64,000 bases of DNA from Clostridiales bacterium (lineage in GTDB: Bacteria > Bacillota > Clostridia > Christensenellales > Aristaeellaceae): assembly GCA_015056255.1 (NCBI GenBank), contig SVGP01000011.1, positions 1-64,000 of the forward strand, in the 5' to 3' direction. Below the pieces are notes generated by a model. It did no database searches, was not told the origin of the DNA, and saw nothing but the letters and a program-made list of their open reading frames with translations. Within the stretch, counting starts at the first letter, position 1. The number at the start of each line of letters is the position of its first letter. Below, piece after piece: positions 51,299 through 59,468 of the stretch. Made by a program: the position numbers and the translations under genes.

Positions 51299-53157
51299 GC
51301 GTTTTCCCCTCCCATGTTTTCACCGAAAGAAGGCACAAAGCCGTCTTCAATCAGCGCAATCATGCACAAAAGTGCGCCCCAGTGATAAAATTTGTCGCTG
51401 TTTTTACTGTCGCAGCCCTCTCCTGTGATGCTGTTGTAATTTTCGTGAACATGTTTGTGTCTGGTCCATTCCTGCATGAATATATGTTTTGATTTTTGGG
51501 CGAGATCTCGCCTTTCCCTGGTCATTAAACGTTTTGTAAACGCCAGATATACAAGAAAATTGAGCGGCGCCCAAACGCGGCCGCGCCAGTATTCCTGATC
51601 ATAATACGCCGGATCGTTTCTTGCAATCGACGGAAGCATCCACTCTCCATAGAATTCCTCTGGATTGAAATAATGCTCTTTTGAAATCCGCTCTATTCGC
51701 TCAGACGACACCCTGGAGGAAAACAGCGCATAAAAGTTGGTGGGCGATATGCGCCTTGAAAATTCGCCCGTATCACTTCTTCTATTGTAATAGAAGCCGT
51801 TCGTTTCATCCCACAGGCTTTCAAGACCGCTTTCCGCCTTCATAAGGCGCTTCGTAAGTTCTTTTTCGTCCTCATCTTTTTTCAAAAGGCAGGCAAACTC
51901 TTTCAGCGTTTCGGTATCCAGTATGTAAAGGCCGGTAAGCCCCACGTCCTCAAGCATCATCCTATGCGTTTGGGGATCAAAGGGCATGTCGTCATACATC
52001 GGCGAATTGTCCAGCCCGCTTTCAAGCGCCGCGCCAAAGCGCTCGTTTACGCCCGTTATCTCCCAGTGATTGCCGTACAGAACCGGAATGGGATTGCTGC
52101 CCCAGGATAGCGTTCCATTTTCGTTCATGCGGTTTTCATAAAACCATGTGTTCCAGTTCAGAAGCGCCTGATAGGTATCCTCAATTAGAGACATATCCTT
52201 CAGAACGCGACAGGCTTCCTTGATCATCGCGCTTCCAACCGGCGGCTGAGACCTGTCCGCGCTCACCTGACCCGTTCCGTAAGCGAAGTTTGGCACAAAG
52301 CCTTCCTTCGTCCGCTCGTTTAAAATTTCTTTTAAATTGCTGACAGCGATCTCCTTCGAGCCTAAGCTCGCCATAAATCCGGCAAAGAAATTATCCCAGC
52401 AAAAAAGCACGTATCCGCCGGAGGTAATGCTCCAAAGGCGGCTGACGGGAGAGATTACGCGATCATTCTTCGCGTCATAGATCGTGTCCCACGCCATTGC
52501 GCATTCCATCGCAGCATAGAATTCCGTATCTTCTCCAAAGCGGATGTGCGACAGAAGGAGCGCTTCCCTCTTTTGGGCAACAAACGCTGTAGCCTTCTCC
52601 AAAGTCATGCTGCATCCCGAGAAAAACGCCACGGCCTTATCCAGTCGCACGGATAAATACGCCGCCTGAACAGGGATGTTCGCATCCGTCATTTCTTCGC
52701 CCGTCGTACAAAACCGGATTTCGTTTTCGCTGTTTTTTCCGATGAGCGCACCGTTTTCTTTATAGACATAGCCGCTTTTTCCCCAAAGGTAGCCGCCCTC
52801 CAACACGCACATGGCAGAACGCTCCTGTTGCTTAAGGGGCGTGATCAGAAGCACAAAACGCTCCTCATCCTGTGCGGATTCCACCCTGATTTCCATGCCG
52901 CACCATGAAACGGTCATTTCCGTATAGCTTGCGTCGTATGCGTGCAGACCGGGAAAGGCTGTTTCCGCTGGCATGCGCCCGGTCTCTCCGGGGAATCTGC
53001 CGATCAGCGTTTCCTTCAGATAATGCCCGCACGAATATTCCTTGAAGGCGACGTTTACCGAAAAACCGTCAGGCATATGCACATGAGACAAAACGCTTCT
53101 CACATTCCACGTCTGAAAACCCTTCATGAACGCCTTTTTCATCTGGTCGTATTTCAT
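51295..53157 (-). CDS. GH63/MGH1-like (alpha/alpha)6-barrel glycosidase
   Basis: 620 residues. N-terminal beta-sandwich (1-200), then an alpha/alpha toroid with GGYVLFCWDNFFAGFMAS, ESGLDNSPMYDDM and YWRGRVWAPLNFLVY, the acid-base region of trehalase/GH63/GH37 enzymes. No signal peptide. GGAGGAAACG before the ATG, 18 bp after the PHP gene. Substrate probably an alpha-linked glucoside or mannosyl-type conjugate; not assigned. Confidence 0.8.
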   Translation of the reverse strand: MKYDQMKKAFMKGFQTWNVRSVLSHVHMPDGFSVNVAFKEYSCGHYLKETLIGRFPGETGRMPAETAFPGLHAYDASYTEMTVSWCGMEIRVESAQDEERFVLLITPLKQQERSAMCVLEGGYLWGKSGYVYKENGALIGKNSENEIRFCTTGEEMTDANIPVQAAYLSVRLDKAVAFFSGCSMTLEKATAFVAQKREALLLSHIRFGEDTEFYAAMECAMAWDTIYDAKNDRVISPVSRLWSITSGGYVLFCWDNFFAGFMASLGSKEIAVSNLKEILNERTKEGFVPNFAYGTGQVSADRSQPPVGSAMIKEACRVLKDMSLIEDTYQALLNWNTWFYENRMNENGTLSWGSNPIPVLYGNHWEITGVNERFGAALESGLDNSPMYDDMPFDPQTHRMMLEDVGLTGLYILDTETLKEFACLLKKDEDEKELTKRLMKAESGLESLWDETNGFYYNRRSDTGEFSRRISPTNFYALFSSRVSSERIERISKEHYFNPEEFYGEWMLPSIARNDPAYYDQEYWRGRVWAPLNFLVYLAFTKRLMTRERRDLAQKSKHIFMQEWTRHKHVHENYNSITGEGCDSKNSDKFYHWGALLCMIALIEDGFVPSFGENMGGENA

Positions 53158-53175
53158 ACCGTTTCCTCCAATCGG

Positions 53176-54018
53176 TCAACTTTGCGCGAGCAGACCTTCG
53201 TAAAACGAATACGGCACAAAAAGCTTGCCCATACCCACGCCCAGATGAATATGCGGCTTGTTGCCCCCGTGGTCGTCGCTTCCGCCGCTTTCAAGAAGGC
53301 CGAAACGCTTTGCCGTCCGGGAAGCAAGTTCCGAAACCGCCTCGGAATATGTAGAATACCGTGTTTCCATGGCCATCAGGCCGTTTGGAACCGCCAGACG
53401 CAAAAACCCTTCCGCTTCTGCCTCATGAAACGTCAGATACGGATGCGCAAGCACAGATACTGCGTGAATCGAATTTAAAAATACAATCGCTTCCATGGAA
53501 TCAATGCGCTTGGGCGGCGCGTAATAGCCGCCGTTTTCGTGAAGAAGCGTCTTAAAAGCGCTCTTGATATCCGTTATATATCCCTTTTTCAAAAGCTCTG
53601 CAGCCACCACGGCGCGGTTGATCTGCCCGGCATGGGATTGGCGGATTTCATCATAGTCAATTTTATAGCCATCTTTAGAAAGCGCATGAACGAGCTTTTT
53701 CGTGCTTTCGGTTTTGCGCTCGTTGGCTGCTTCCAAAAACGCGTCTATCTGTGAAAAACAGTCTTCCTTCAAAAACAAACCGACAATGTGTATGTCTTTA
53801 TCCATATAGTCGGTTGAAATCTCAACGCCATTTACGCATTCAATGCTTTTTCCATGGGCGGCGTCTTTGAAACCCTTTAATCCCTTCACCGTGTTGTGGT
53901 CGGTGAGCGCAACGGCGGAAAGGCCAATCCGGACGGCTTCGTCAACAATCTCTTCAGGCGTTTTGGTTCCGTCTGAAAATGTGGAATGCGTATGAAGATC
54001 GCACATTTTTTCCTGCAT
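53176..54018 (-). CDS. PHP-domain metal-dependent phosphoesterase
   Basis: About 280 residues. CDLHTHSTFSDG and ALTDHNTVKG are the first PHP metal motifs; GVEIST, ALSVLAHPYL-type (VSVLAHPYL) and GGSDDHGGNK supply the others. Related to TrpH/RNase AM phosphoesterases, but many members act on sugar phosphates. The start at 54018 follows AGGTG by 6 bp; a GTG 9 bp further up overlaps that site. First gene of the PHP-GH63-UroD-GH20 operon with its own promoter. Confidence 0.85.
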   Translation of the reverse strand: MQEKMCDLHTHSTFSDGTKTPEEIVDEAVRIGLSAVALTDHNTVKGLKGFKDAAHGKSIECVNGVEISTDYMDKDIHIVGLFLKEDCFSQIDAFLEAANERKTESTKKLVHALSKDGYKIDYDEIRQSHAGQINRAVVAAELLKKGYITDIKSAFKTLLHENGGYYAPPKRIDSMEAIVFLNSIHAVSVLAHPYLTFHEAEAEGFLRLAVPNGLMAMETRYSTYSEAVSELASRTAKRFGLLESGGSDDHGGNKPHIHLGVGMGKLFVPYSFYEGLLAQS

Positions 54019-54048
54019 AATTATCACCTGCTTTGAATCTATGTATCC

Positions 54049-54077
54049 AGTATACCAGATTCATACCATGCCTGCAA
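54049..54077 (-). promoter_or_regulatory. Promoter of the PHP-GH63-UroD-GH20 operon
   Basis: Minus strand: -35 TTGCAG (54072-54077), 17-bp spacer, -10 TATACT (54049-54054). Confidence 0.75.
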
Positions 54078-54122
54078 CCGAATCCGCCTGAAAAAGAAAA
54101 CAATTCGCCGGCGCGCTTTCGG

Positions 54123-54151
54123 TTTACGTTTATGCGCATTTGTGGTATAAT
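54123..54151 (+). promoter_or_regulatory. Promoter of the tandem DHH genes
   Basis: -35 TTTACG (54123-54128), 17-bp spacer, -10 TATAAT (54146-54151). Confidence 0.72.
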
Positions 54152-54192
54152 AGCTGGACAAAAGATTGTTTTGAATTAAAGAGGTACATATC

Positions 54193-55143
54193 ATGCATTC
54201 ATTCCGCTCGATTTTAGATGCAATCCGCCATTACGATACCATCATCATCCACCGCCACAAGTCGCCCGACGGCGACGCGCTGGGCAGCCAGATCGGGCTT
54301 AAGCATCTGATAATTGAAAACTTTCCCGAAAAAACCGTATACATGGTCGGCGACGCAGCCGGCAGATACAGTTTTATGAAAGACAGCATAATGGACGAAA
54401 TATCGGACGAGGTTTTTAAAGGCGCGCTTTGCATTCTGTTGGATTCGTCCGCAAAGCACCTGCTTTCCGACGACCGCTACGCGCTTTCCAGATTCACCAT
54501 AAGGATCGACCACCACCTGTTTGTGGAAAAAATCGCCGAAATGGAATATGTGGACAGCACAAGCGAAAGCTGCGCGGGTTTAATTGCGCAAATGGCCATG
54601 GACAATGGCCTCGCCGTGAGCGAAACCGCCGCAGCCGCGCTCTATACCGGTATGGCAACCGACTCCGGGCGATTCCGCTATGACTCCACAAGCGGCAACA
54701 CCATGCGAAGAGCTGCGTTCCTTCTGGATCAGAAAATCGATATTTCTGAAATCTACAGAAATCTATATGCTTCCGACTTTGAACAGCTGCTTCTGCGCGC
54801 AAAATACACCCTCAAAATCAAGTTCACCGAAAACAGGGTCGCCTATATCGTGACCACAAAGGAAGAGCTTAAAGAAAGCGGCGCGGACATTTTTGCCATT
54901 TCGCGCGGCATGGTAGGTATCATGAGCGATATCCGGGGCGTTGACGTCTGGGTCAATTTCACCGAGACTGAAAACGGCGTTCTGTGCGAGCTTCGAAGCG
55001 ACAAATACAACATCAACCCCATCGCTGTTAAATACGGCGGCGGAGGGCATAAAAAAGCCAGCGGCGCGACGGTTAAAAACCTTCACGAAGCCATGAACAT
55101 GCTTCATGATCTCGACGCGCTTTCAGGAGGACAAACCGAATGA
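54193..55143 (+). CDS. DHH-DHHA1 phosphoesterase, NrnA-like (first of two)
   Basis: 316 residues. DHH motifs: RHKSPDGDALGS (about 22-33), LLDSS, RIDHHLFVE, TDSGRFRYD; DHHA1 substrate motif GGGGHKKASGA near the C-terminus. The family degrades nanoRNA (2-5 nt), pApA or pAp. AGAGGTAC before the ATG. Overlaps the paralogue by ATGA. Confidence 0.9.
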   Translation: MHSFRSILDAIRHYDTIIIHRHKSPDGDALGSQIGLKHLIIENFPEKTVYMVGDAAGRYSFMKDSIMDEISDEVFKGALCILLDSSAKHLLSDDRYALSRFTIRIDHHLFVEKIAEMEYVDSTSESCAGLIAQMAMDNGLAVSETAAAALYTGMATDSGRFRYDSTSGNTMRRAAFLLDQKIDISEIYRNLYASDFEQLLLRAKYTLKIKFTENRVAYIVTTKEELKESGADIFAISRGMVGIMSDIRGVDVWVNFTETENGVLCELRSDKYNINPIAVKYGGGGHKKASGATVKNLHEAMNMLHDLDALSGGQTE

Positions 55144-56120
55144 TCAACACAGTTCTCTCTCAGATCTTTGAAGCCATTGAAAAAAGCCCCTCCGTCATGC
55201 TGTTTCGCCACAGAAGAATCGACGGCGACTGCGTCGGCGCGACGAAGGGACTGAAGGGCATCATTCATGCCACATGGCCCGAGAAAAAGGTTTATATCAT
55301 CGACAATGAAAAAAGCGAATATCTGTCCTTCATGGGTGCAGACGATGAAGCGGTATCTGACGAGGTTTATAAAAACGCCCTCGGCATCGTGATCGATGTT
55401 GCAAACGCAGATCGAATCTCTAATCAAAAATATTCTCTCTGCTCCCCCATCATTAAGATCGACCATCACATCGACCGCGAAGCATTCGGCGATATCAACT
55501 GGGTCGAGGAGGACCGCTCTTCCGCCTGCGAAATGATCGCGCATTTCTATAGCGTTTTTCAAAACAAGCTCAAGATCAACACCGAAGCCGCAACGTACAT
55601 TTATACCGGCATGCTGACAGACTCCGGAAGGTTCCAGTATGAAGGCGTGACAGGAGACACCTTGCGCCTTGCAGGGCTCATGCTGGATCAGAAGATCGAT
55701 ATAGAGACCTTGAACGCACATCTTTATATGCGCGATTTTGATCAACTGAAATTCAAAGCATTCATTTATGAAAACATGTGTCAGACCCCGGGCGGCGTCG
55801 CGTATATTCACGTAACAAAAGAAATTCAGGCGCATTTCCACCTGAATTTCGAAAGCGCAAGCAACGCTATTTCAAGTCTTTCCGACATAAAAGGGATCCT
55901 CTGCTGGCTTGCGTTCATCGATGCGGAAGGCGGCGAAATCCGCGTACGCCTTCGTTCGCGCTTTGCGCATATCAACACCATCGCCGAAAAATACCACGGC
56001 GGCGGCCACGCCTGCGCTAGCGGCGCAACGGTGTATTCGCTTGACGAAATGAAACAGCTGATTGACGATGCGGACAAGCACATTTCAGAGTATAAAAAAA
56101 CGCATACCGGTTGGCTGTAA
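55140..56120 (+). CDS. DHH-DHHA1 phosphoesterase, NrnA-like (second of two)
   Basis: 326 residues, paralogue of the preceding protein over its whole length. Motifs kept: FRHRRIDGDCVGA (Pro of PDGD replaced by Ile), VIDVAN, KIDHHIDRE, TDSGRFQYE, and HGGGHACASGA. Probably also a small-nucleotide phosphodiesterase, perhaps with another substrate (for example cyclic dinucleotide products). Immediately coupled to the first copy; terminator follows. Confidence 0.9.
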   Translation: MINTVLSQIFEAIEKSPSVMLFRHRRIDGDCVGATKGLKGIIHATWPEKKVYIIDNEKSEYLSFMGADDEAVSDEVYKNALGIVIDVANADRISNQKYSLCSPIIKIDHHIDREAFGDINWVEEDRSSACEMIAHFYSVFQNKLKINTEAATYIYTGMLTDSGRFQYEGVTGDTLRLAGLMLDQKIDIETLNAHLYMRDFDQLKFKAFIYENMCQTPGGVAYIHVTKEIQAHFHLNFESASNAISSLSDIKGILCWLAFIDAEGGEIRVRLRSRFAHINTIAEKYHGGGHACASGATVYSLDEMKQLIDDADKHISEYKKTHTGWL

Positions 56121-56126
56121 AAACAC

Positions 56127-56166
56127 AAAACGGCTGTTTTGAAAGCTTATGCAAAACAGCCGTTTT
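56127..56166 (+). terminator. Terminator of the tandem DHH operon
   Basis: AAAACGGCTGTTTT (56127-56140) pairs perfectly with AAAACAGCCGTTTT (56153-56166); ATGTGTATT follows. Confidence 0.85.
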
Positions 56167-56182
56167 ATGTGTATTGAATGGA

Positions 56183-56334
56183 TCAGACGCTGAATTTTTT
56201 CGGAATTCTACCATAGGCTGAAACCAAAATGACCATTCCCGCCGTGCATCCCAGCATAAGAAACGCAACAGATATTGCAAAAACAGGATGGCACATGCTA
56301 AGGAAACCGTGCCTATAATGATTTTCCGCGCCAT
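56183..56334 (-). pseudogene. Small membrane protein with a one-base frameshift
   Basis: AAAAGGAG lies 9 bp before an ATG at 56334 that opens MARKIIIGTVSLACAILF. In a TTTTT run (near 56280) the frame is lost; restoring one T continues AISVAFLMLGCTAGMVILVSAYGRIPKKFSV to a stop at 56183-56185 (written here in part only), giving a protein of about 50 residues with two hydrophobic stretches. The length of 152 bp is not a multiple of three. Could be a true mutation, slippage-based switching or an assembly error. Lies 34 bp after the GG-leader peptide gene in the same direction. Confidence 0.5.
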
Positions 56335-56368
56335 ATCGCCCGACTCCTTTTAGACCGCTAATCGGGAA

Positions 56369-56569
56369 TTATGTAAAAACCATTTCTTTGCACGCAGGGC
56401 ACTCATATTTTTCCAATGAATTGTACGGTGCATAAAACGAATGGCCGCATTTGCAGGTAATATACGGATGCGGGTGGGCGTGCACACCGATAATCGCCTC
56501 TCCGCCGGATACGTTTTCCAGCTGCTTATCGCTCAGATTTTCATTCGCATTTATTTTCTTGTCCTGCAT
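56369..56569 (-). CDS. Small peptide with double-glycine leader and zinc-ribbon-like core
   Basis: 66 residues. Residues 12-23 (LSDKQLENVSGG) match the bacteriocin-type GG leader cut by C39-peptidase ABC exporters. The presumed 43-residue core has three spaced histidines (HAHPH, 30-34) and four cysteines, CKC (39, 41) and CPAC (57, 60), which could bind zinc or form a modified peptide. Start at 56569 follows AAAAGGAG by 8 bp; a longer frame has no site. No exporter, peptidase or modifying enzyme is in the window, so export is unproven. Alternative: a small cytosolic zinc-ribbon protein. Confidence 0.7.
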   Translation of the reverse strand: MQDKKINANENLSDKQLENVSGGEAIIGVHAHPHPYITCKCGHSFYAPYNSLEKYECPACKEMVFT

Positions 56570-56652
56570 GGGATTGTCTCCTTTTTGATGTGATACCCAT
56601 ATATACGATAGATTCAAACATTTCTTTCATTCCGTCCATGGTTTTCACATGT

Positions 56653-56681
56653 ATTTTATCATACCGAAGGCTGTCACACAA
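56653..56681 (-). promoter_or_regulatory. Putative promoter of the GG-leader peptide gene
   Basis: Minus strand: -35 TTGTGT (56676-56681), 17-bp spacer, -10 TAAAAT (56653-56658). Confidence 0.55.
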
Positions 56682-56691
56682 GGTCTTTTTA

Positions 56692-56767
56692 CACAAACGA
56701 AAATCAACTACACAAACGAAAATCAACTGCACAAACGAAAATCAACTGCACAAACGAAAATCAACTG
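56692..56767. repeat. Four tandem copies of a 19-bp repeat
   Basis: CACAAACGAAAATCAACTG occurs at 56692-56710 (last base A), 56711-56729, 56730-56748 and 56749-56767 with no spacers. It starts 11 bp upstream of the -35 of the peptide gene and ends just before a terminator. The 56570-56815 gap holds only this array, the promoter and the terminator. Confidence 0.95.
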
Positions 56768-56772
56768 CATAC

Positions 56773-56803
56773 AAAAAAGCTGTCCGCTCGGGACAGCTTT
56801 TTT
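56773..56803. terminator. Terminator of the transporter-nuclease operon
   Basis: AAAAAAGCTGTCC (56773-56785) pairs with GGACAGCTTTTTT (56791-56803); T6 follows on both strands. Confidence 0.93.
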
Positions 56804-56815
56804 ATAGCTTATATC

Positions 56816-58132
56816 TTATTTTACAACGGCGTCCAGGGTGCAGCCCTTGTCGAACTCGATGGTGCCTTTGTAGTTCTTGATGGTACCGGTAACGGTGATG
56901 GTGTCGCCGACTGCGAGTTCGGCAGCGCCTTCGCCAGCTAAGCGATAGCACTGTACCTTGTAGTCTTCAAGGCCGGCTACGACGATGGTAACGGTGATGT
57001 TCTTGTATTCCTCGCTGTAAGCGGTATCGATGGAGGAAATCACACCGGTCAGGGTGTTAACGGAAGTCATGGCTTCGCCGTCGAGCAGCTGATAGGCGGC
57101 TGCGAGGGTACGGACTTCGTTTTCAGTGCCAACGGGGATCAGAACGCAGCCCTGGTCGAACTCGATCAGGCCCTTGTAGTTCTTGATGGTGCCGAAGACT
57201 GCGATTTCGTCGCCAACCTTCAGATCCTTCGCGCCTTCGCCCTTTAAGCGATAGCACTCGATGGGCATTTCTTCGTTGCCGTCTACGTACATGTCAACGG
57301 TGATGTTGCCGTACTGCTCGCTCCACTCAGAGGTGATTTTGAAAATCTGACCCTTGAGCGCGGTGGGCGCGGCCATCTTTTCGCCGTCCAGAAGCTGGTA
57401 AGCGGCGTCGAGGATGGGCTGCTGAGAAATGATCTCGCCGTAGCCAACGAGAGTGCAGCCGGCGTCGAACTCGATCAGACCCTTGTAGTTCTTGAAGTAA
57501 CCTTCAACAGTGATCTGGTCGCCAATTTTCAGATCTTTCGCGCCTTCGCCCTTTAAGCGATAGCACTCGATGGGCATGTCTTCCTTGCCAGCAATGGCGA
57601 TATCAACGGTGATGTTGCCATACTGCTCGCTCCACTCGGTGGGGATTTTGATGACGGTGCCGTAGAGGCGATATGCCTTTGCGCTCTTTTCGCCGTCAAC
57701 GAGGGTGTAGGCGTAGTCCACGATCTGCTCGTAGGTCATTCCGGTGAGAGAAGCGGGAACCTTGCGGTCGAAGGATACGGAAGCAGTGTTGCCGGCGGCA
57801 TCCTTAACGGTCGCGGTGAGCTTATAGAAAAGCTCGGAGGGGTTGTTTTCGTCAACATCGATGGTGACGGAGCCGTCTTCATTTACGATCACCTTGATGG
57901 TGTCGCTGTCAGCGGACCATTCAACAGTATATTCAACGCCGTCTACGGGAACGGAGCCGATTACGTCAAAATCAACGGGAGTGGACTTGATGTCGGTGCG
58001 GGAGGGGTTTTTGTACATCTGATAGATGTAAGCCTTTGCGGAGAGAAGATCGGCGTTGGCGTCTTCAGCCAGAACCGGAATCGCAGTCAGGCACAGAGCC
58101 AGAACAGCGATCAGAGCGATCAGCTTTTTCAT
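56816..58132 (-). CDS. Secreted protein with three tandem OB-fold-like repeats
   Basis: 438 residues. Signal peptide (cleavage near VLAEDA), a BIg-like domain (about 30-126), then three repeats at about 136-230, 240-332 and 344-433. Each repeat contains SEQYGNITVD or similar, IECYRLKGEGA, KxGDxIxVxG and KNYKGxIEFDxGC, the pattern of OB folds found beside secreted nucleases. No catalytic residues recognised. Last gene of the operon, 22 bp after the thermonuclease. Likely binds nucleic acid or organises the nuclease at the surface (inference). Repeats 1 and 2 are almost identical in DNA over short stretches. Confidence 0.78.
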   Translation of the reverse strand: MKKLIALIAVLALCLTAIPVLAEDANADLLSAKAYIYQMYKNPSRTDIKSTPVDFDVIGSVPVDGVEYTVEWSADSDTIKVIVNEDGSVTIDVDENNPSELFYKLTATVKDAAGNTASVSFDRKVPASLTGMTYEQIVDYAYTLVDGEKSAKAYRLYGTVIKIPTEWSEQYGNITVDIAIAGKEDMPIECYRLKGEGAKDLKIGDQITVEGYFKNYKGLIEFDAGCTLVGYGEIISQQPILDAAYQLLDGEKMAAPTALKGQIFKITSEWSEQYGNITVDMYVDGNEEMPIECYRLKGEGAKDLKVGDEIAVFGTIKNYKGLIEFDQGCVLIPVGTENEVRTLAAAYQLLDGEAMTSVNTLTGVISSIDTAYSEEYKNITVTIVVAGLEDYKVQCYRLAGEGAAELAVGDTITVTGTIKNYKGTIEFDKGCTLDAVVK

Positions 58133-58154
58133 TGTTTCTACTCCTTATCCTATT

Positions 58155-59453
58155 TTAGTGAATCAGAATCTGGTTGGGCATGAACACCTTAATCTGGTGC
58201 GCGCCCTCGTAATAGTCCACAATGCCTTTTACGTCGATCATCTTTCCAAGATATTTCTCCTCGGTGATTCTCTCGCCGTTTTCCATAAGCACCGTGGTTC
58301 TGACCTGAAGTATGTCGTTTCCTGCTTTGCACGTTAAGGTCATCGCTCCATAGGAAGAGCTATCTTCATCGAGCGTCGTGTATACGCTTTCGACAAAGAG
58401 ATTTTTGATCTCCACGGAAGTTCCTATGGCCATCGGCGCGAAATCGAAAACAGATTCGGTTTCTTCGCCGCGCACCGTGACTTTTCCGCGAAGGAAGGTT
58501 TCTGCGTCAATCAGCGTGTAGGCGGGCGCATGGCCCTCGGACACGAGCTGAATGTTTCCGGGATCCTTTGGCTTCATCGTCCGGTAGTTGAGGCCGGACA
58601 CCTGCCAGGTGCCCCCGGCTTCGTAATACTGAACGGTTCCGACGATTCTGGCTTCGTTTCCGACGCGCAGAATTTCAAGGCCCTTGCCGCTTAAGCCGTA
58701 GCCGTAGTACACGCTCATGCCGAAAAACATATCAGTTTCCGCGTCGTACTGTTCGACATACACGGCGTTTGCGTTATTGATGGTGATCACGCCATTGAAC
58801 GCAACCTTTTTTCCGTTATAGAATTCAAGGTTCGTTCTGAGCTCCTTGATGGTAAGCTCAATTGCGTCGCCATAATAAAAGTCGGGGTCCTTCTGGCCGG
58901 AATAGACGTTCAGTTTGTCCTCTTTGGCGGAACTGATTGCAGTCATGCAATAGTCGCCATAGCGGTTATTGGCGGAGGAATTGGCAATGGCCAGACCGTT
59001 TTCCAAAAGCTCGATATTGAGGTTTCGATAAGGAGAATTTGCACTTTCCTTATACCATACCCAAACGAGATATCTGTCGCCGGTCGAATCCTTGTTCCAA
59101 GCGCCGTTATCCGATTCAATCAGAATGGAATACGCGCCCGAAAGCCTTTCCCTCGTAAAGTCGGCGGCCTTTTTACCGTATTCTTCGATTTTGCCCGTGA
59201 TTTCCGGGGTGTTGACAGCAAGGTATCTCGCCTTCAAAACGCCCGTTTCGTTCACGGATTCAGGAACAAAGAAATGCGTGGTATCGCCGTCGATAAAGGT
59301 TTTGACTGTCACTTCCTGCTTGACCGTTTCGCTATTCAGGTTCAAAACAACCTGACCTGCGATATCGGCCTTCGACTCCCCCATCGCAGCGACCATAAAG
59401 ATCGCCGCGAGAAGGATCAAAAGGAAGGACAGAAATTTAGACAACTTCTTCAT
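58155..59453 (-). CDS. Secreted thermonuclease (SNase) with OB-like C-terminal domains
   Basis: About 432 residues. Signal peptide or anchor at 1-25. SNase domain (about 45-180): VKTFIDGDTTHFFVP, LKARYLAVNTPEITG with the catalytic arginine and glutamate, and TGDRYLVWVWY with the second arginine. The calcium aspartate of LLLVDTPE is Asn here. Two beta-rich OB-like segments follow (GKKVAFNGVITINNANAVYV; GKMIDVKGIVDYYEGA). Degrades extracellular DNA or RNA. The ATG at 59453 is chosen for its signal peptide; a TTG directly after the upstream stop is possible. Fourth-to-fifth position in an ABC transporter operon. Confidence 0.85.
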   Translation of the reverse strand: MKKLSKFLSFLLILLAAIFMVAAMGESKADIAGQVVLNLNSETVKQEVTVKTFIDGDTTHFFVPESVNETGVLKARYLAVNTPEITGKIEEYGKKAADFTRERLSGAYSILIESDNGAWNKDSTGDRYLVWVWYKESANSPYRNLNIELLENGLAIANSSANNRYGDYCMTAISSAKEDKLNVYSGQKDPDFYYGDAIELTIKELRTNLEFYNGKKVAFNGVITINNANAVYVEQYDAETDMFFGMSVYYGYGLSGKGLEILRVGNEARIVGTVQYYEAGGTWQVSGLNYRTMKPKDPGNIQLVSEGHAPAYTLIDAETFLRGKVTVRGEETESVFDFAPMAIGTSVEIKNLFVESVYTTLDEDSSSYGAMTLTCKAGNDILQVRTTVLMENGERITEEKYLGKMIDVKGIVDYYEGAHQIKVFMPNQILIH

Positions 59454-59468
59454 TGAAATGAAATTCAA

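Noticed and set aside
56692-56767. CRISPR array
   Set aside because: The repeats are directly adjacent with no unique spacers and there are no cas genes.
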